64,000 nt of DNA, taken from contig NZ_CP009630.1 in the NCBI RefSeq assembly GCF_000959445.1, positions 1,612,001 to 1,676,000 on the forward strand, written 5' to 3'. The DNA is from Burkholderia vietnamiensis LMG 10929 (GTDB lineage: Bacteria; Pseudomonadota; Gammaproteobacteria; Burkholderiales; Burkholderiaceae). Positions 55,272-63,451 of this stretch are shown here, piece after piece (the stretch's first letter is position 1; each line of letters starts with the position of its first letter). A model generated the notes under the pieces. The model was not told where the DNA came from and made no database searches. It saw only the letters and a program-made list of their open reading frames with translations. Position numbers and translations under genes: made by a program.

Positions 55272-56129
55272 ATGAAAGTTCTCGACCTTGATGCAGTGCG
55301 TGCGTTCGTGCTGGTGGCCGATCTCGCGAGCTTCACACGCGCCGCGGACGCGCTCGGCACCACCCAATCGGCCGTCAGCCTGAAGCTGAAACGGCTCGAA
55401 GCGCACCTCGGCAAGCCGCTGCTCGCGCGCACGCCGCGCGTCGTGAAGCTCGCGCCCGACGGCGAGAATTTCCTGCCGGCCGCGCGCACGCTGCTCGATG
55501 CGCACGAACGGGCGCTCGGCGCGATTTCGGCGGGTACGCATCGGCTGTCGCTGGGCGTCAGCGAGCACGTGGCCGTGCCCGACCTGCCGGCCGTGCTGAC
55601 GAGCCTGCACCGGCAAGATCCCGGGTTGATGCTGGAAATGCACCTGGGGACGTCGACGAGCCTGCTCGCGCAATACGACGAACGGCGGCTCGACGCGGCG
55701 ATCGTCCGCCATGAACCGGGGGAGGATCCGCCGCGCGACGACGCGACGCTGCTGTTCACCGAGCCGCTGTCGTGGCTCGCCGCGCCCGACTGGGCGCCGC
55801 GCGCCGGCGAGCCGCTGCCGCTCGCGGTGCTGGCCGGCCCGTGCGGCGTGCGCGCGGCCGCGCTGCGCGCGCTCGATCATGCGGGGCTGCCTTGGCGCGA
55901 GCGCTTCACGGGCGGCGGCATTGCGGCGGTCACGGCCGCGGCGGCGGCCGGGCTGGCCGTCTGCCCGCTCGCGCGGCGCGTGGCGCCGCGCACGCTGGCC
56001 GACGTCGGCGCGAAATTCGGGCTGCCACCGCTGCCGCATTCGCAGGTGGTGCTGTATTCGCGGGTGCGCGACGCGCGCGCCGCCGTCGCGCTCCGCAGGT
56101 TTGCCGACAGCCTTGCAATCTCGGCGTAA
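55272..56129 (+). CDS. LysR-family transcriptional regulator
   Basis: 285 residues. N-terminal winged helix FVLVADLASFTRAADALGTTQSAVSLKLKRLE, then the effector-binding domain (about 88-285): LSLGVSEHVAVPDLPAVL, LDAAIVRHEPGE, GLAVCPLARRVAP. Placed head to head with the tautomerase, the classical arrangement for a LysR activator of its neighbour; the inducer would then be a substrate of that enzyme. The start was moved to MKVLDLDAVRAF because the upstream ATG overlaps a -10 box; no ribosome-binding site is obvious. Confidence 0.9.
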   Translation: MKVLDLDAVRAFVLVADLASFTRAADALGTTQSAVSLKLKRLEAHLGKPLLARTPRVVKLAPDGENFLPAARTLLDAHERALGAISAGTHRLSLGVSEHVAVPDLPAVLTSLHRQDPGLMLEMHLGTSTSLLAQYDERRLDAAIVRHEPGEDPPRDDATLLFTEPLSWLAAPDWAPRAGEPLPLAVLAGPCGVRAAALRALDHAGLPWRERFTGGGIAAVTAAAAAGLAVCPLARRVAPRTLADVGAKFGLPPLPHSQVVLYSRVRDARAAVALRRFADSLAISA

Positions 56130-56170
56130 ACTAGCGGGTTTCGCCCGCCGCACGCCTCCGCCCTATTCCG

Positions 56171-57094
56171 ATGACACCCGAAGCCCGCAAGCATGTCCGT
56201 GCCAACCTGTTGATGCTCGCGGCCGCCGCGATCTGGGGCTCCGCGTTCGTCGCGCAGCGCTTGAGCCTCGACGTGATCGGCCCGTTCCTGTTCACGGGGC
56301 TGCGGTTCCTGCTCGGCGCGCTGGCGCTGGTCCCGCTGCTCGCGCTGAACGCCGCGTCGCGCGCGCAGTGCGCGTCGATACGCCGCACGCCCGCGCAATT
56401 GCTGCCCGGCGTCGCGCTCGGCGCGCTGCTCGCGGTGTCGATCTCGCTGCAGCAGGTCGGCCTGCAGTACACGCGGATCGCGAACGCGGGCTTCATCAGC
56501 TCCCTGTACGTCGTGATCGTGCCGCTGATGGGCGTGTTCGCCCGCCACCGGATCGGCACCGGCACCTGGTTCGGCGCGTTGCTGGCGGCGATCGGCCTGT
56601 ACTTCCTCAGCATCGACGAGCATTTCGCGGTGCTGTACGGCGACTGGTTCCAGCTCGCCGGCGCGGTGATCATCGCCGCGCACGTGATGGCCGTCGGCCA
56701 TTTCGCGAAGCGCTACGATCCGCTCGTGCTCGCGTTCCTGCAGTTCGCCACCTGCGGCGCGGCGTGCCTGGCGGTCGGGCTCGCGATCGAGCCGCTCAGC
56801 GCGGCGACGCTCGCGCACGCGCTGCCGACGCTGCTATACGGCGGGCTGCTGTCGGTCGGCGTCGGCTATACGCTGCAGGTCGTCGCGCAGCGCGATGCGG
56901 CACCCGCGCACGCGGCCGTGATCTTCAGCATGGAAGGCGTGTTCGCGGCGATCGCCGGCTGGGCCGCCCTCGGCGAAACGCTGACGCTGCGCGCGCTGCT
57001 CGGCTGCGCGCTGATGCTGGCCGGCCTGCTCGCGTGCCAGCTGCTGCCGAACGGCGACGCGCGGAAAAAGGACGAGGACGCGCTGCCGGCATGA
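56171..57094 (+). CDS. DMT-superfamily (EamA) transporter
   Basis: 307 residues, ten membrane helices in two EamA halves (LLMLAAAAIWGSAFVAQRLS; AGAVIIAAHVMAVGHFAK). AQRDAAPAHAAVIFSMEGVFAAIAGW before the last helices is typical. Members export amino acids or other metabolites; the substrate is not predictable. It begins 41 bp after the LysR gene and may be in the same unit. A promoter for the next gene lies in its 3' flank. Confidence 0.9.
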   Translation: MTPEARKHVRANLLMLAAAAIWGSAFVAQRLSLDVIGPFLFTGLRFLLGALALVPLLALNAASRAQCASIRRTPAQLLPGVALGALLAVSISLQQVGLQYTRIANAGFISSLYVVIVPLMGVFARHRIGTGTWFGALLAAIGLYFLSIDEHFAVLYGDWFQLAGAVIIAAHVMAVGHFAKRYDPLVLAFLQFATCGAACLAVGLAIEPLSAATLAHALPTLLYGGLLSVGVGYTLQVVAQRDAAPAHAAVIFSMEGVFAAIAGWAALGETLTLRALLGCALMLAGLLACQLLPNGDARKKDEDALPA

Positions 57095-57107
57095 CGCGAG
57101 CGATCCC

Positions 57108-57113
57108 TATAAT
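57108..57113 (+). promoter_or_regulatory. -10 box of the histidine-kinase-like gene
   Basis: TATAAT in CCTATAATGTGG, 48 bp before the GTG at 57162. The GTG at 57114, directly behind it, is therefore not the start. Confidence 0.5.
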
Positions 57114-57161
57114 GTGGGCTCGTATCCCGTTCATGCCAACCGCTTCCGACAGGCCCGCTCC

Positions 57162-57941
57162 GTGACGTCCCTTCCCGTCGAACCCGCCGCCGACCTGCTG
57201 CGCGAACGCGCAGCGCACTACGCCGCCGAGGCCGCGCTGTTCCTGCGCGACCAGGCGCTTTCGACCGCGTCGCACGATCTGCGCAGCCCGCTGAATGCGA
57301 TGCACAGCTGGGCGTACGTGCTCGAGCGTCAGCTCGCCGGCGCCGATGCGAACGTGCAGCGCGCGCTCGCGGGCATCCGCACCGGGATCGAACAGCAGGT
57401 CGCGCTGCTCGACGACGTGCTCGACGCGCCGCGCGCGCAAACCCGCGCGCTGCCGATCGCGCCGCATTCGTTCGCGCTGCGCGCGCTGCTCGACGACACG
57501 CTCGAGCTGACGCGCTTCGCGCTCGCCGACGCCCGGCAGGTGAGCATCGACGCAACGCTGCCCGACGGCGAACCGACGCTGCGCGCGGACCGCGCGCGGC
57601 TCGCACAGGCGCTGTGGACGATGCTGACCACGGCCGTCGAAGCCAGCGCCGCGGGCGGCCGCGTGACGGCCGCCTGCACGCGCGACGGCGCCCAGTACGT
57701 CGTGCGCGCCGAGTGCACGGTGCATGCCGCCGCGCTCGCCGATCCGGCGCTGCCGCACGCATTCGAAGCGTTCGCGCGCCAAGAGATGCTGCGCACGCGC
57801 GACGCAAAGCGCGTCGCATGGACGCTCGCGCTGTGCCAGCGCGTCGCACTCGCTCACGGCGGCACGTTCACGCATACGCCGTTCGCCGACGGCGCGGCCG
57901 TCACCCTGACGCTGTCGATCCCCTGCGAGGCGCCGGTGTAA
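57162..57941 (+). CDS. Histidine-kinase-like protein with degenerate ATP-binding domain
   Basis: 259 residues, no membrane or sensory domain. The dimerisation/phosphoacceptor helix is recognisable: LSTASHDLRSPLNAMHSWAYVLERQL with His 38. The catalytic domain is only a relic: the N-box region reads AQALWTMLTTAVEAS without its Asn, no DxGxG (G1) motif exists, and the G2 region is VAWTLALCQRVALAHGG without the glycines. It probably cannot bind ATP well and may act as a phosphotransfer or scaffold partner. GTG start chosen for the -10 at 57108 and an AGG upstream. No response regulator is adjacent. Confidence 0.7.
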   Translation: MTSLPVEPAADLLRERAAHYAAEAALFLRDQALSTASHDLRSPLNAMHSWAYVLERQLAGADANVQRALAGIRTGIEQQVALLDDVLDAPRAQTRALPIAPHSFALRALLDDTLELTRFALADARQVSIDATLPDGEPTLRADRARLAQALWTMLTTAVEASAAGGRVTAACTRDGAQYVVRAECTVHAAALADPALPHAFEAFARQEMLRTRDAKRVAWTLALCQRVALAHGGTFTHTPFADGAAVTLTLSIPCEAPV

Positions 57942-58017
57942 TCGATCGGCAGCCCGACACATTACGGTTTCCTTTCCGGCCCTATACTGACGGGCCTGTC
58001 ATGTCCGGAGCAATTCC

Positions 58018-59361
58018 TTGTTACAAATCTTCGCGCTGATCGGCGCGTTGTTGCTGGTGGCCCTGAACGGCTTTTTCGTTGCGGCCGAATTCGGCCTCGT
58101 CAAGCTGCGCGGCACGCGCGTCAAGACGCTCGCACGCAAGCACGGCCTGAGCGGGCGCATCCTCGCGATCGTGCACGGCCGGCTCGACGCGTACCTGTCG
58201 GCGTGCCAGCTCGGCATCACGCTCGCGTCGCTCGGCCTCGGCTGGGTCGGCGAGCCCGCCTTCGCCGAGTTGCTCGGCCCGCTGCTCGACCTGCTCGGCG
58301 TGCATTCCGAACGCATCGTGCATCTGATTTCCCTGGTGTTCGCGTTCTCGCTGATCTCGTTCCTGCACATCGTGGTCGGCGAGCTTGCGCCGAAGTCGAT
58401 GGCGATCCGGCAGCCGGAGAAGATCGGCCTGTGGGTGGCGCTGCCGCTCTACGCGTTCTACTGGGCGATGTATCCGGCGATCTGGGTGCTCAACACCAGC
58501 GCGAACGCGGTGCTGCGGCTCGCGGGGCTGTCGGCCGATCACGGCGGCGATGCGCACTATTCGACCGACGAGCTGAAGCTGATCCTGCGCAGCCGCCGCA
58601 GCGCGGCCGGCAATGCCGCGCAGCCGGCGCGCGGCGCCTACACCAACGACGAATGGAACACGCTCGCGCATTCGCTCGACTTCTCGTCGATGACGGTGTC
58701 GGACCTGATGCGTCCCGCGCACGAAATGATCGGCCTGCGGCGCGACCTGCCGCTGCCCGACAACATGGAGATCGTCGCGCGGCACCGCTTCAGCCGCTAT
58801 CCGCTGTTCGAGGATGCGGCGCGCGAGCAGGTGAGCGGGCTGATCCACCTGAAGGACCTGCTGCTCGCGCGTCACGCCGGCGCGGCGCTGGAGGATCTGT
58901 CCGATTACGTGCGTCCGGTGCAGTACGTGAAGCCCGACACGCCGGCGCTCGAGCTGTTTCGCCGCTTCCGCAAGGGCGCGCCGCACTTCGCGCTGGTGGG
59001 AGACAAGGGCGCCAAGCCGATCGGCTTCCTGACGCTCGACAACCTGCTCGGCGCGCTGGTCGGCCAGATTCACGACGAGTTCCGCCAGGGCGACGCGGAC
59101 TGGAGCCGCCTCGACGACGGCACGCTGATGGGCAAGGGCAGCCTGCCGGTCGTGTCGCTCGAGCAGGCGCTCGGCATCGACATCGACGAGGGCCGCGCGG
59201 AATCGGTCGGCGGCCTGGTGATCCAGGCGTTGAGCGATCTGCCGACCGAAGGCCAGCGCGTGTCGTTCGACCGCTTCGACGTCGTCGTGAAGAAGATGAA
59301 CGGGCCGCGCATCGTGCTGGTGCGCGTCTATCCGAAGCTCGCGAAAGAGGCCGACGAATGA
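58018..59361 (+). CDS. CNNM/HlyC/CorC-family membrane protein (DUF21 + CBS)
   Basis: 447 residues: DUF21 domain with three or four membrane helices (LLLVALNGFFVAAEFGLVKLR; LACQLGITLASLGLGWVGEP-type text; HIVVGELAPKS), a CBS pair (MTVSDLMRPAHEMIGL to FALVGDKGAKPIGFLTLDNLL), and a C-terminal CorC/HlyC transporter-associated domain. Implicated in magnesium or cobalt efflux. The start is a TTG with GGAG 8 nt upstream, and TATACT at 57983-57988 as -10. The ThiE-like gene follows 22 bp later. Confidence 0.9.
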   Translation: MLQIFALIGALLLVALNGFFVAAEFGLVKLRGTRVKTLARKHGLSGRILAIVHGRLDAYLSACQLGITLASLGLGWVGEPAFAELLGPLLDLLGVHSERIVHLISLVFAFSLISFLHIVVGELAPKSMAIRQPEKIGLWVALPLYAFYWAMYPAIWVLNTSANAVLRLAGLSADHGGDAHYSTDELKLILRSRRSAAGNAAQPARGAYTNDEWNTLAHSLDFSSMTVSDLMRPAHEMIGLRRDLPLPDNMEIVARHRFSRYPLFEDAAREQVSGLIHLKDLLLARHAGAALEDLSDYVRPVQYVKPDTPALELFRRFRKGAPHFALVGDKGAKPIGFLTLDNLLGALVGQIHDEFRQGDADWSRLDDGTLMGKGSLPVVSLEQALGIDIDEGRAESVGGLVIQALSDLPTEGQRVSFDRFDVVVKKMNGPRIVLVRVYPKLAKEADE

Positions 59362-59383
59362 CGGCCCGCGCGCGCGGCGCGCG

Positions 59384-59968
59384 ATGAGCGTCGCGCTGCC
59401 CCGCTGCTGCGTGATCACGCCGGAGCCGGCGTCCGCGTCGGCGGCCGCTTGCCGCGCGTTGCTCGAGCGGCTGTCGGCCGTGCTCGCGCGCGGCGAGACG
59501 CTCGTGCAGCTGCGCGTCAAATCGCTCGACGCGGCTGCGTTCGCGCATCTCGCGGCCGATGCGCTCGCGCGCTGCGATGCCGCCGGCGCGCAGCTGATGC
59601 TCAATGGCCCAATCGACGCCGCCGGCGTGATGCGGCTCGACGGCGCGGGCTGGCACCTCGACGGCGCCGCGCTGCGCGCCGTCGCGCGGCGGCCGCTGCC
59701 GCCCGCGCGCCGCGTGTCGGCCGCGTGTCATACGGCGCACGACCTCGCACTGGCCGCACGCGTCGGCGCGGATTTCGTCACGTTGTCGCCCGTGCTGCCG
59801 ACGCTCAGCCATCCCGGCGCGCCGACGCTCGGCTGGAGCGCGTTCGCCGCGCTGGCCGCGCAGGCGGCGATGCCCGTCTATGCGCTCGGCGGCATGACGC
59901 GCGCGCATCTGGACGACGCGCGCCGCCACGGCGCCTACGGCGTCGCCGGCATTCGGGGCTTCTGGTAG
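59384..59968 (+). CDS. Thiamine phosphate synthase-like (ThiE/TenI) protein
   Basis: 194 residues, a TIM-barrel of the ThiE/TenI group: CCVITPEP at the start, LVQLRVKSLDAAAF where ThiE has QlR.K, VSAACHTAHDLALAARVGADFVTLSPVLPT, and VYALGGMTRAHL. It resembles the C-terminal ThiE-like domain that beta-proteobacteria fuse to a Nudix (MutT) hydrolase; here it stands alone. True ThiE activity is uncertain, since the canonical substrate-binding residues are only partly kept. It follows the CNNM gene closely and may share its transcript. Confidence 0.75.
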   Translation: MSVALPRCCVITPEPASASAAACRALLERLSAVLARGETLVQLRVKSLDAAAFAHLAADALARCDAAGAQLMLNGPIDAAGVMRLDGAGWHLDGAALRAVARRPLPPARRVSAACHTAHDLALAARVGADFVTLSPVLPTLSHPGAPTLGWSAFAALAAQAAMPVYALGGMTRAHLDDARRHGAYGVAGIRGFW

Positions 59969-59982
59969 GTCGGCCGCGCGTG

Positions 59983-61641
59983 TCAGCCGTGGTTCGGCTC
60001 GGCCGGCCGCATGCGCCATGCGCCGCCGTCGATTCGCCGCACGTCGTGCGTGAGCGCATAGCCGTTGACGTCGCCCGTCAGCCAGGCGACGAGCGAGTAC
60101 GGCGGCAACTCGCCTTCATCAATGCGATCGCGCGCGCGCGCCGGCGTCTCGAACACGACGCGCCCGCGCGGCGCGTCGAACGGCACCGCCTCGGGCGACA
60201 GGTTCAGCGCGATCGTCAGCGTCTCGTCGTCGGCCAGACGCCACGACGCGAGCAGCGCATCGGCTTCGCCGTCGCCGTCGCCGCCCGCCTTCAGCGTGCG
60301 CGCGTCCTGCGGGCGGCAATCGGACAAGCGCGGCGCGATCAGCTTCGCACGCACCGCCAGCGCCGACTGCACGAAATGCGCGCGCTCGGTATCGCGCGCG
60401 GTTTCGTCGAAGATCAGCGGAATCTGCGGCGTGAGCAGCGACAGCGCGAGCGCAGCGAGCCCGGCCGCCTGCCCTTGCTCGCCGGATGCGGCGCCCTGCC
60501 ACGCGCCATCGGTGAGCACCAGCGACGTCAGCGACAAGCCGTCGAGCATCGCGCCGCCGTCGGGCGCGGCCGGCTGGAACGCCGCGCCCGACGCCGTCAG
60601 CGCGCGCGCGAGCGTGTGGATCGACTGGTGCATCGAGATGCCGTCGTGAGCGACCGCGTCGCGGCACGTCAGCCGATGCAGCGCTCGTTCGCCGCAACCG
60701 TTCCACTGCGCATCGAAGTGCGTGTCGGCCAGATGCACCGGATGACGCTCGCTGCCGAGCACGAGATGGATCAGCCGGTCGGCCGGCTCCGCGGCGTGCA
60801 CGCGATCGGCGATCTCGCGCAGCCAGGACGCGCCGATCCGGTCGGCTTCGCGCAGCCGCAGGCCGTCGCAGCGGTACTCGTCGAGCCAGTACAGCGCGTT
60901 GTCGCAGAAGAAGTCGCAGACGTCCGGATGGTCGAGCGCGAGCGGCGCCGCCTGCAGCGGATCGTCGCGCATATGGAAGAACGGCGCGGCGTAATGGCGC
61001 AGCGCGTCGGTGCCGCTGCCGAAGCGCGAGTAGTCGAGCTCGAGCAGCACCGCGAGGCCGTAGCCGTGCGCGTCGTCGATCAGCGCCTTCAGCGCGTGCG
61101 GGCCGCCGTCCGCCGCGAGCGGCGCGAACGGCAGGCTGTCGTGCGGCGACGCCAGCAGCTCCAGCGCCGTGATGCCGAGCCGCGCGAGCTGCGGCAGGCG
61201 GCGGCGCACGCCGTCGAAGCCGCCCGCCGCGTGCGGCCGGATCGCATAGAGCGCGATGTCCTCCCAGGAACGCCCGCGCCAGAACGTGTTGCGCCACGTG
61301 AATGCGCGCGCATCGACGACTTCGCTCGGGCCGTTGAGCCCGTCGGGCTGCGAACGCGATGCGGGATCGGGGATCGACACGGCATCGTCGAGGCGGTAGC
61401 GGTAGCGCGCGCCCGCGCCGCATTCGACGAACGCTTCGAACCAGTTCGGACCGGCCGCCGTCATCGGGACGAGCGTCGGGCCGTGGCCGGTATCGAGTTC
61501 GAGCTGGACCTCGGTACTGCCCGGCGCCCACACGCGGAAATGCGTGCGCGGCGGCGCGCCATGCGCACCGCAGGGCTGCGCACCGAACGGCAGGCAGTGG
61601 ATGTAGTGCTGCGCATACGGATCGTGCGAACAATCTGACAT
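59983..61641 (-). CDS. TreZ-like alpha-amylase family protein with altered active site
   Basis: 552 residues, similar to malto-oligosyltrehalose trehalohydrolase: N-terminal FRVWAPGSTEVQLEL (E-set domain), ITALELLAS, ALKALIDDAHGYGLAVLLELDYSRFG, and DNALYWLDEYRCDGLRLREADRI. In active TreZ the last motif is DGLRxDA, where that Asp is the nucleophile; here Arg stands in its place. The acid/base ENxx segment reads VLGSERHP, and the NHDxxGN region is missing. It is also shorter than TreZ (about 600). The gene lacks treY or glgX neighbours. It is likely inactive, or has a new function. GGAG is 7 nt before the ATG. Confidence 0.75.
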   Translation of the reverse strand: MSDCSHDPYAQHYIHCLPFGAQPCGAHGAPPRTHFRVWAPGSTEVQLELDTGHGPTLVPMTAAGPNWFEAFVECGAGARYRYRLDDAVSIPDPASRSQPDGLNGPSEVVDARAFTWRNTFWRGRSWEDIALYAIRPHAAGGFDGVRRRLPQLARLGITALELLASPHDSLPFAPLAADGGPHALKALIDDAHGYGLAVLLELDYSRFGSGTDALRHYAAPFFHMRDDPLQAAPLALDHPDVCDFFCDNALYWLDEYRCDGLRLREADRIGASWLREIADRVHAAEPADRLIHLVLGSERHPVHLADTHFDAQWNGCGERALHRLTCRDAVAHDGISMHQSIHTLARALTASGAAFQPAAPDGGAMLDGLSLTSLVLTDGAWQGAASGEQGQAAGLAALALSLLTPQIPLIFDETARDTERAHFVQSALAVRAKLIAPRLSDCRPQDARTLKAGGDGDGEADALLASWRLADDETLTIALNLSPEAVPFDAPRGRVVFETPARARDRIDEGELPPYSLVAWLTGDVNGYALTHDVRRIDGGAWRMRPAEPNHG

Positions 61642-61941
61642 CGTGCGCTCCTCGTGCGGGCCGAGCAGCATGGCCGCATTCGACGCGGCGCATGGCGCCC
61701 GGCATGCGACGGCCAGGCAGGGGGGATGAAAAGTATGCGCCGTTTTGGCGACTGCGACGCAATCCGAACGATCCATTTTTAATACGAATCGACCCTGAGC
61801 GAACGCGGGGCGATCGGCCCGATGGCGGGTAGTCTGCATACCGGAATGGCCGCTGGTCTTGTTGGGCCGCGGCCCGCCCGCTTACGCTCGGGCCAACGCG
61901 CGCGGGCAGGTCGTCCGCGCCACCAACCCGAGGAATCCGCG
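61642..61941. other. Divergent intergenic region
   Basis: 300 bp between the TreZ-like and methyltransferase genes, which point away from each other. It must hold both promoters; no strong -10/-35 pair stood out. No gene seen. Confidence 0.5.
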
Positions 61942-62652
61942 ATGTCGCTCCCCGCCAGCGCCGCAAAATTCGATCCTGCCCGCGCGCACGAATACGCCGA
62001 ACAGTCGCGCATCGCGCTCGCCGGTTACGACGCGTGCCACGAACTGTCCGCATGCATGCTCGCGGCGGCGATCGGCGCGGCCGATGCGCGGATCCTCGTC
62101 GCAGGAGCGGGCGGCACGGGCCGCGAGATCTGCGTGACCGGTGCGCTCGAGCCGGGCTGGCAATTCACTGCCGTCGATCCGTCGGCGCCGATGCTCGCGC
62201 TCGCGCGCGCCGGCGTCGAAGCGGCCGGTTGCGGCGCGCGCACGCAGTTCGTCGAAGCCGGGGTCGACGCGCTGCCGGATGCTCCCGCGTTCGACGGCGC
62301 GACGCTGATCGGCGTCCTGCATCACGTCCCGGGCGACGCGGCGAAGGCCGCGCTGCTGGATGCGATCGCACGTCGCCTGAAGCCGGGCGCGCCGCTCGTC
62401 ATCGCGGGCAACCATCGCCGTTACGCCGACCACCCTCGCCTGCTCGATGCCTGGCAGCAGCGCTGGCGCATGGCCGGAGCGACACCCGACGCGGTGCGCG
62501 CGCAGCTCGCGAAGATCCTGCAAGGCGCGGACCCGCCGGCGTCCGAGGAAGCCGTGTTTGCGCTGCTGCACGACGCCGGGTTCGATGCGCCGCTGCGCTT
62601 CTTTGCGAGCCTGTTCTGGGGCGCGTGGATCGCGCTGCGGCGCGCCGCGTGA
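61942..62652 (+). CDS. Class I SAM-dependent methyltransferase
   Basis: 236 residues. SAM-binding motif I is RILVAGAGGTGREI, motif II is FTAVDPSAPMLALAR, motif IV is ATLIGVLHHVPGD and motif V KPGAPLVIAGNHRR, as in class I enzymes of the TylF/UbiE-like type. The substrate is unknown. GAGGA lies 7 nt before the ATG. It converges on DUF1345 with only 9 bp between stops. Confidence 0.85.
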   Translation: MSLPASAAKFDPARAHEYAEQSRIALAGYDACHELSACMLAAAIGAADARILVAGAGGTGREICVTGALEPGWQFTAVDPSAPMLALARAGVEAAGCGARTQFVEAGVDALPDAPAFDGATLIGVLHHVPGDAAKAALLDAIARRLKPGAPLVIAGNHRRYADHPRLLDAWQQRWRMAGATPDAVRAQLAKILQGADPPASEEAVFALLHDAGFDAPLRFFASLFWGAWIALRRAA

Positions 62653-62661
62653 GCGCGCGCC

Positions 62662-63315
62662 TTAGCCCAACAGCCCCGCCGCGACGTTGATCGACAGCCC
62701 GAGCACGGCCATGTTGAAGTAGAACGACAGGATCGACTGCGCGAGCGCCGAGCGGCGTGCGGAGCGGCTGGCGAGCGACACGTCGGCCGTCTGCGACGCG
62801 ACCGCGAGGGTGAACGCGAAATAGAGGAAGTCCCAGTAGTCGGGCTCCGGATGGTCGTCGGGAAAGCGCAGCGCGCGGTCGGCGCACGGCGAGCCGTAAT
62901 AGAGCCGCGCGTAATGCAGCGTGAAGATGGTCGGGATCAGGAACCATGCGCCGAACAGCGTCGCGCCGGTGATCGCGTAATGGCCGAGCCCGACGCGAAA
63001 GCCGACGCTCTTCGCGGTCGCAAGCTCGAACGCGATCGCGGCGATGCTCGCGACCGTCGCGATGCACACGACCGTCAGCACGGTCGTCGCATTCTCGTCC
63101 TCGCGGATCGCGATTTCGCGCACCTTGTGGTGGTGCGCCGTGATCATGCGCGCCCACATCAGCGCGAGATACAGCCACACCGCGCAGTCCCAGCCGATCA
63201 GCACGCGCGCGGCCGACCGCAGCGGAAACGGCAGCAATACGGCGCACAGCACGCCCGCGACGAAGGCGGCCACCATGCGCGGCCGGTTGCGTAATACCTG
63301 CGGATAAAGCGTCAT
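62662..63315 (-). CDS. DUF1345 domain membrane protein
   Basis: 217 residues with five to six membrane helices. Family text: [26 protein letters not shown]-type [34 protein letters not shown], and a final hydrophobic helix. DUF1345 proteins are uncharacterised inner-membrane proteins. The start is [14 protein letters not shown]; the frame extends 20 codons further without signs of coding. Confidence 0.85.
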   Translation of the reverse strand: MTLYPQVLRNRPRMVAAFVAGVLCAVLLPFPLRSAARVLIGWDCAVWLYLALMWARMITAHHHKVREIAIREDENATTVLTVVCIATVASIAAIAFELATAKSVGFRVGLGHYAITGATLFGAWFLIPTIFTLHYARLYYGSPCADRALRFPDDHPEPDYWDFLYFAFTLAVASQTADVSLASRSARRSALAQSILSFYFNMAVLGLSINVAAGLLG

Positions 63316-63451
63316 CGTTGCATTCCGAAAGCGGATGGAAAGGGTTCGGCCGGCACGCGGCTGCCCGCTGCGCACGCGCCGGGGCGCACGGCGCCGATTA
63401 TCGCCATTCCGGCACCAGGTTGCGATGGTCGCGAGCGCCTAAGATATCTGG

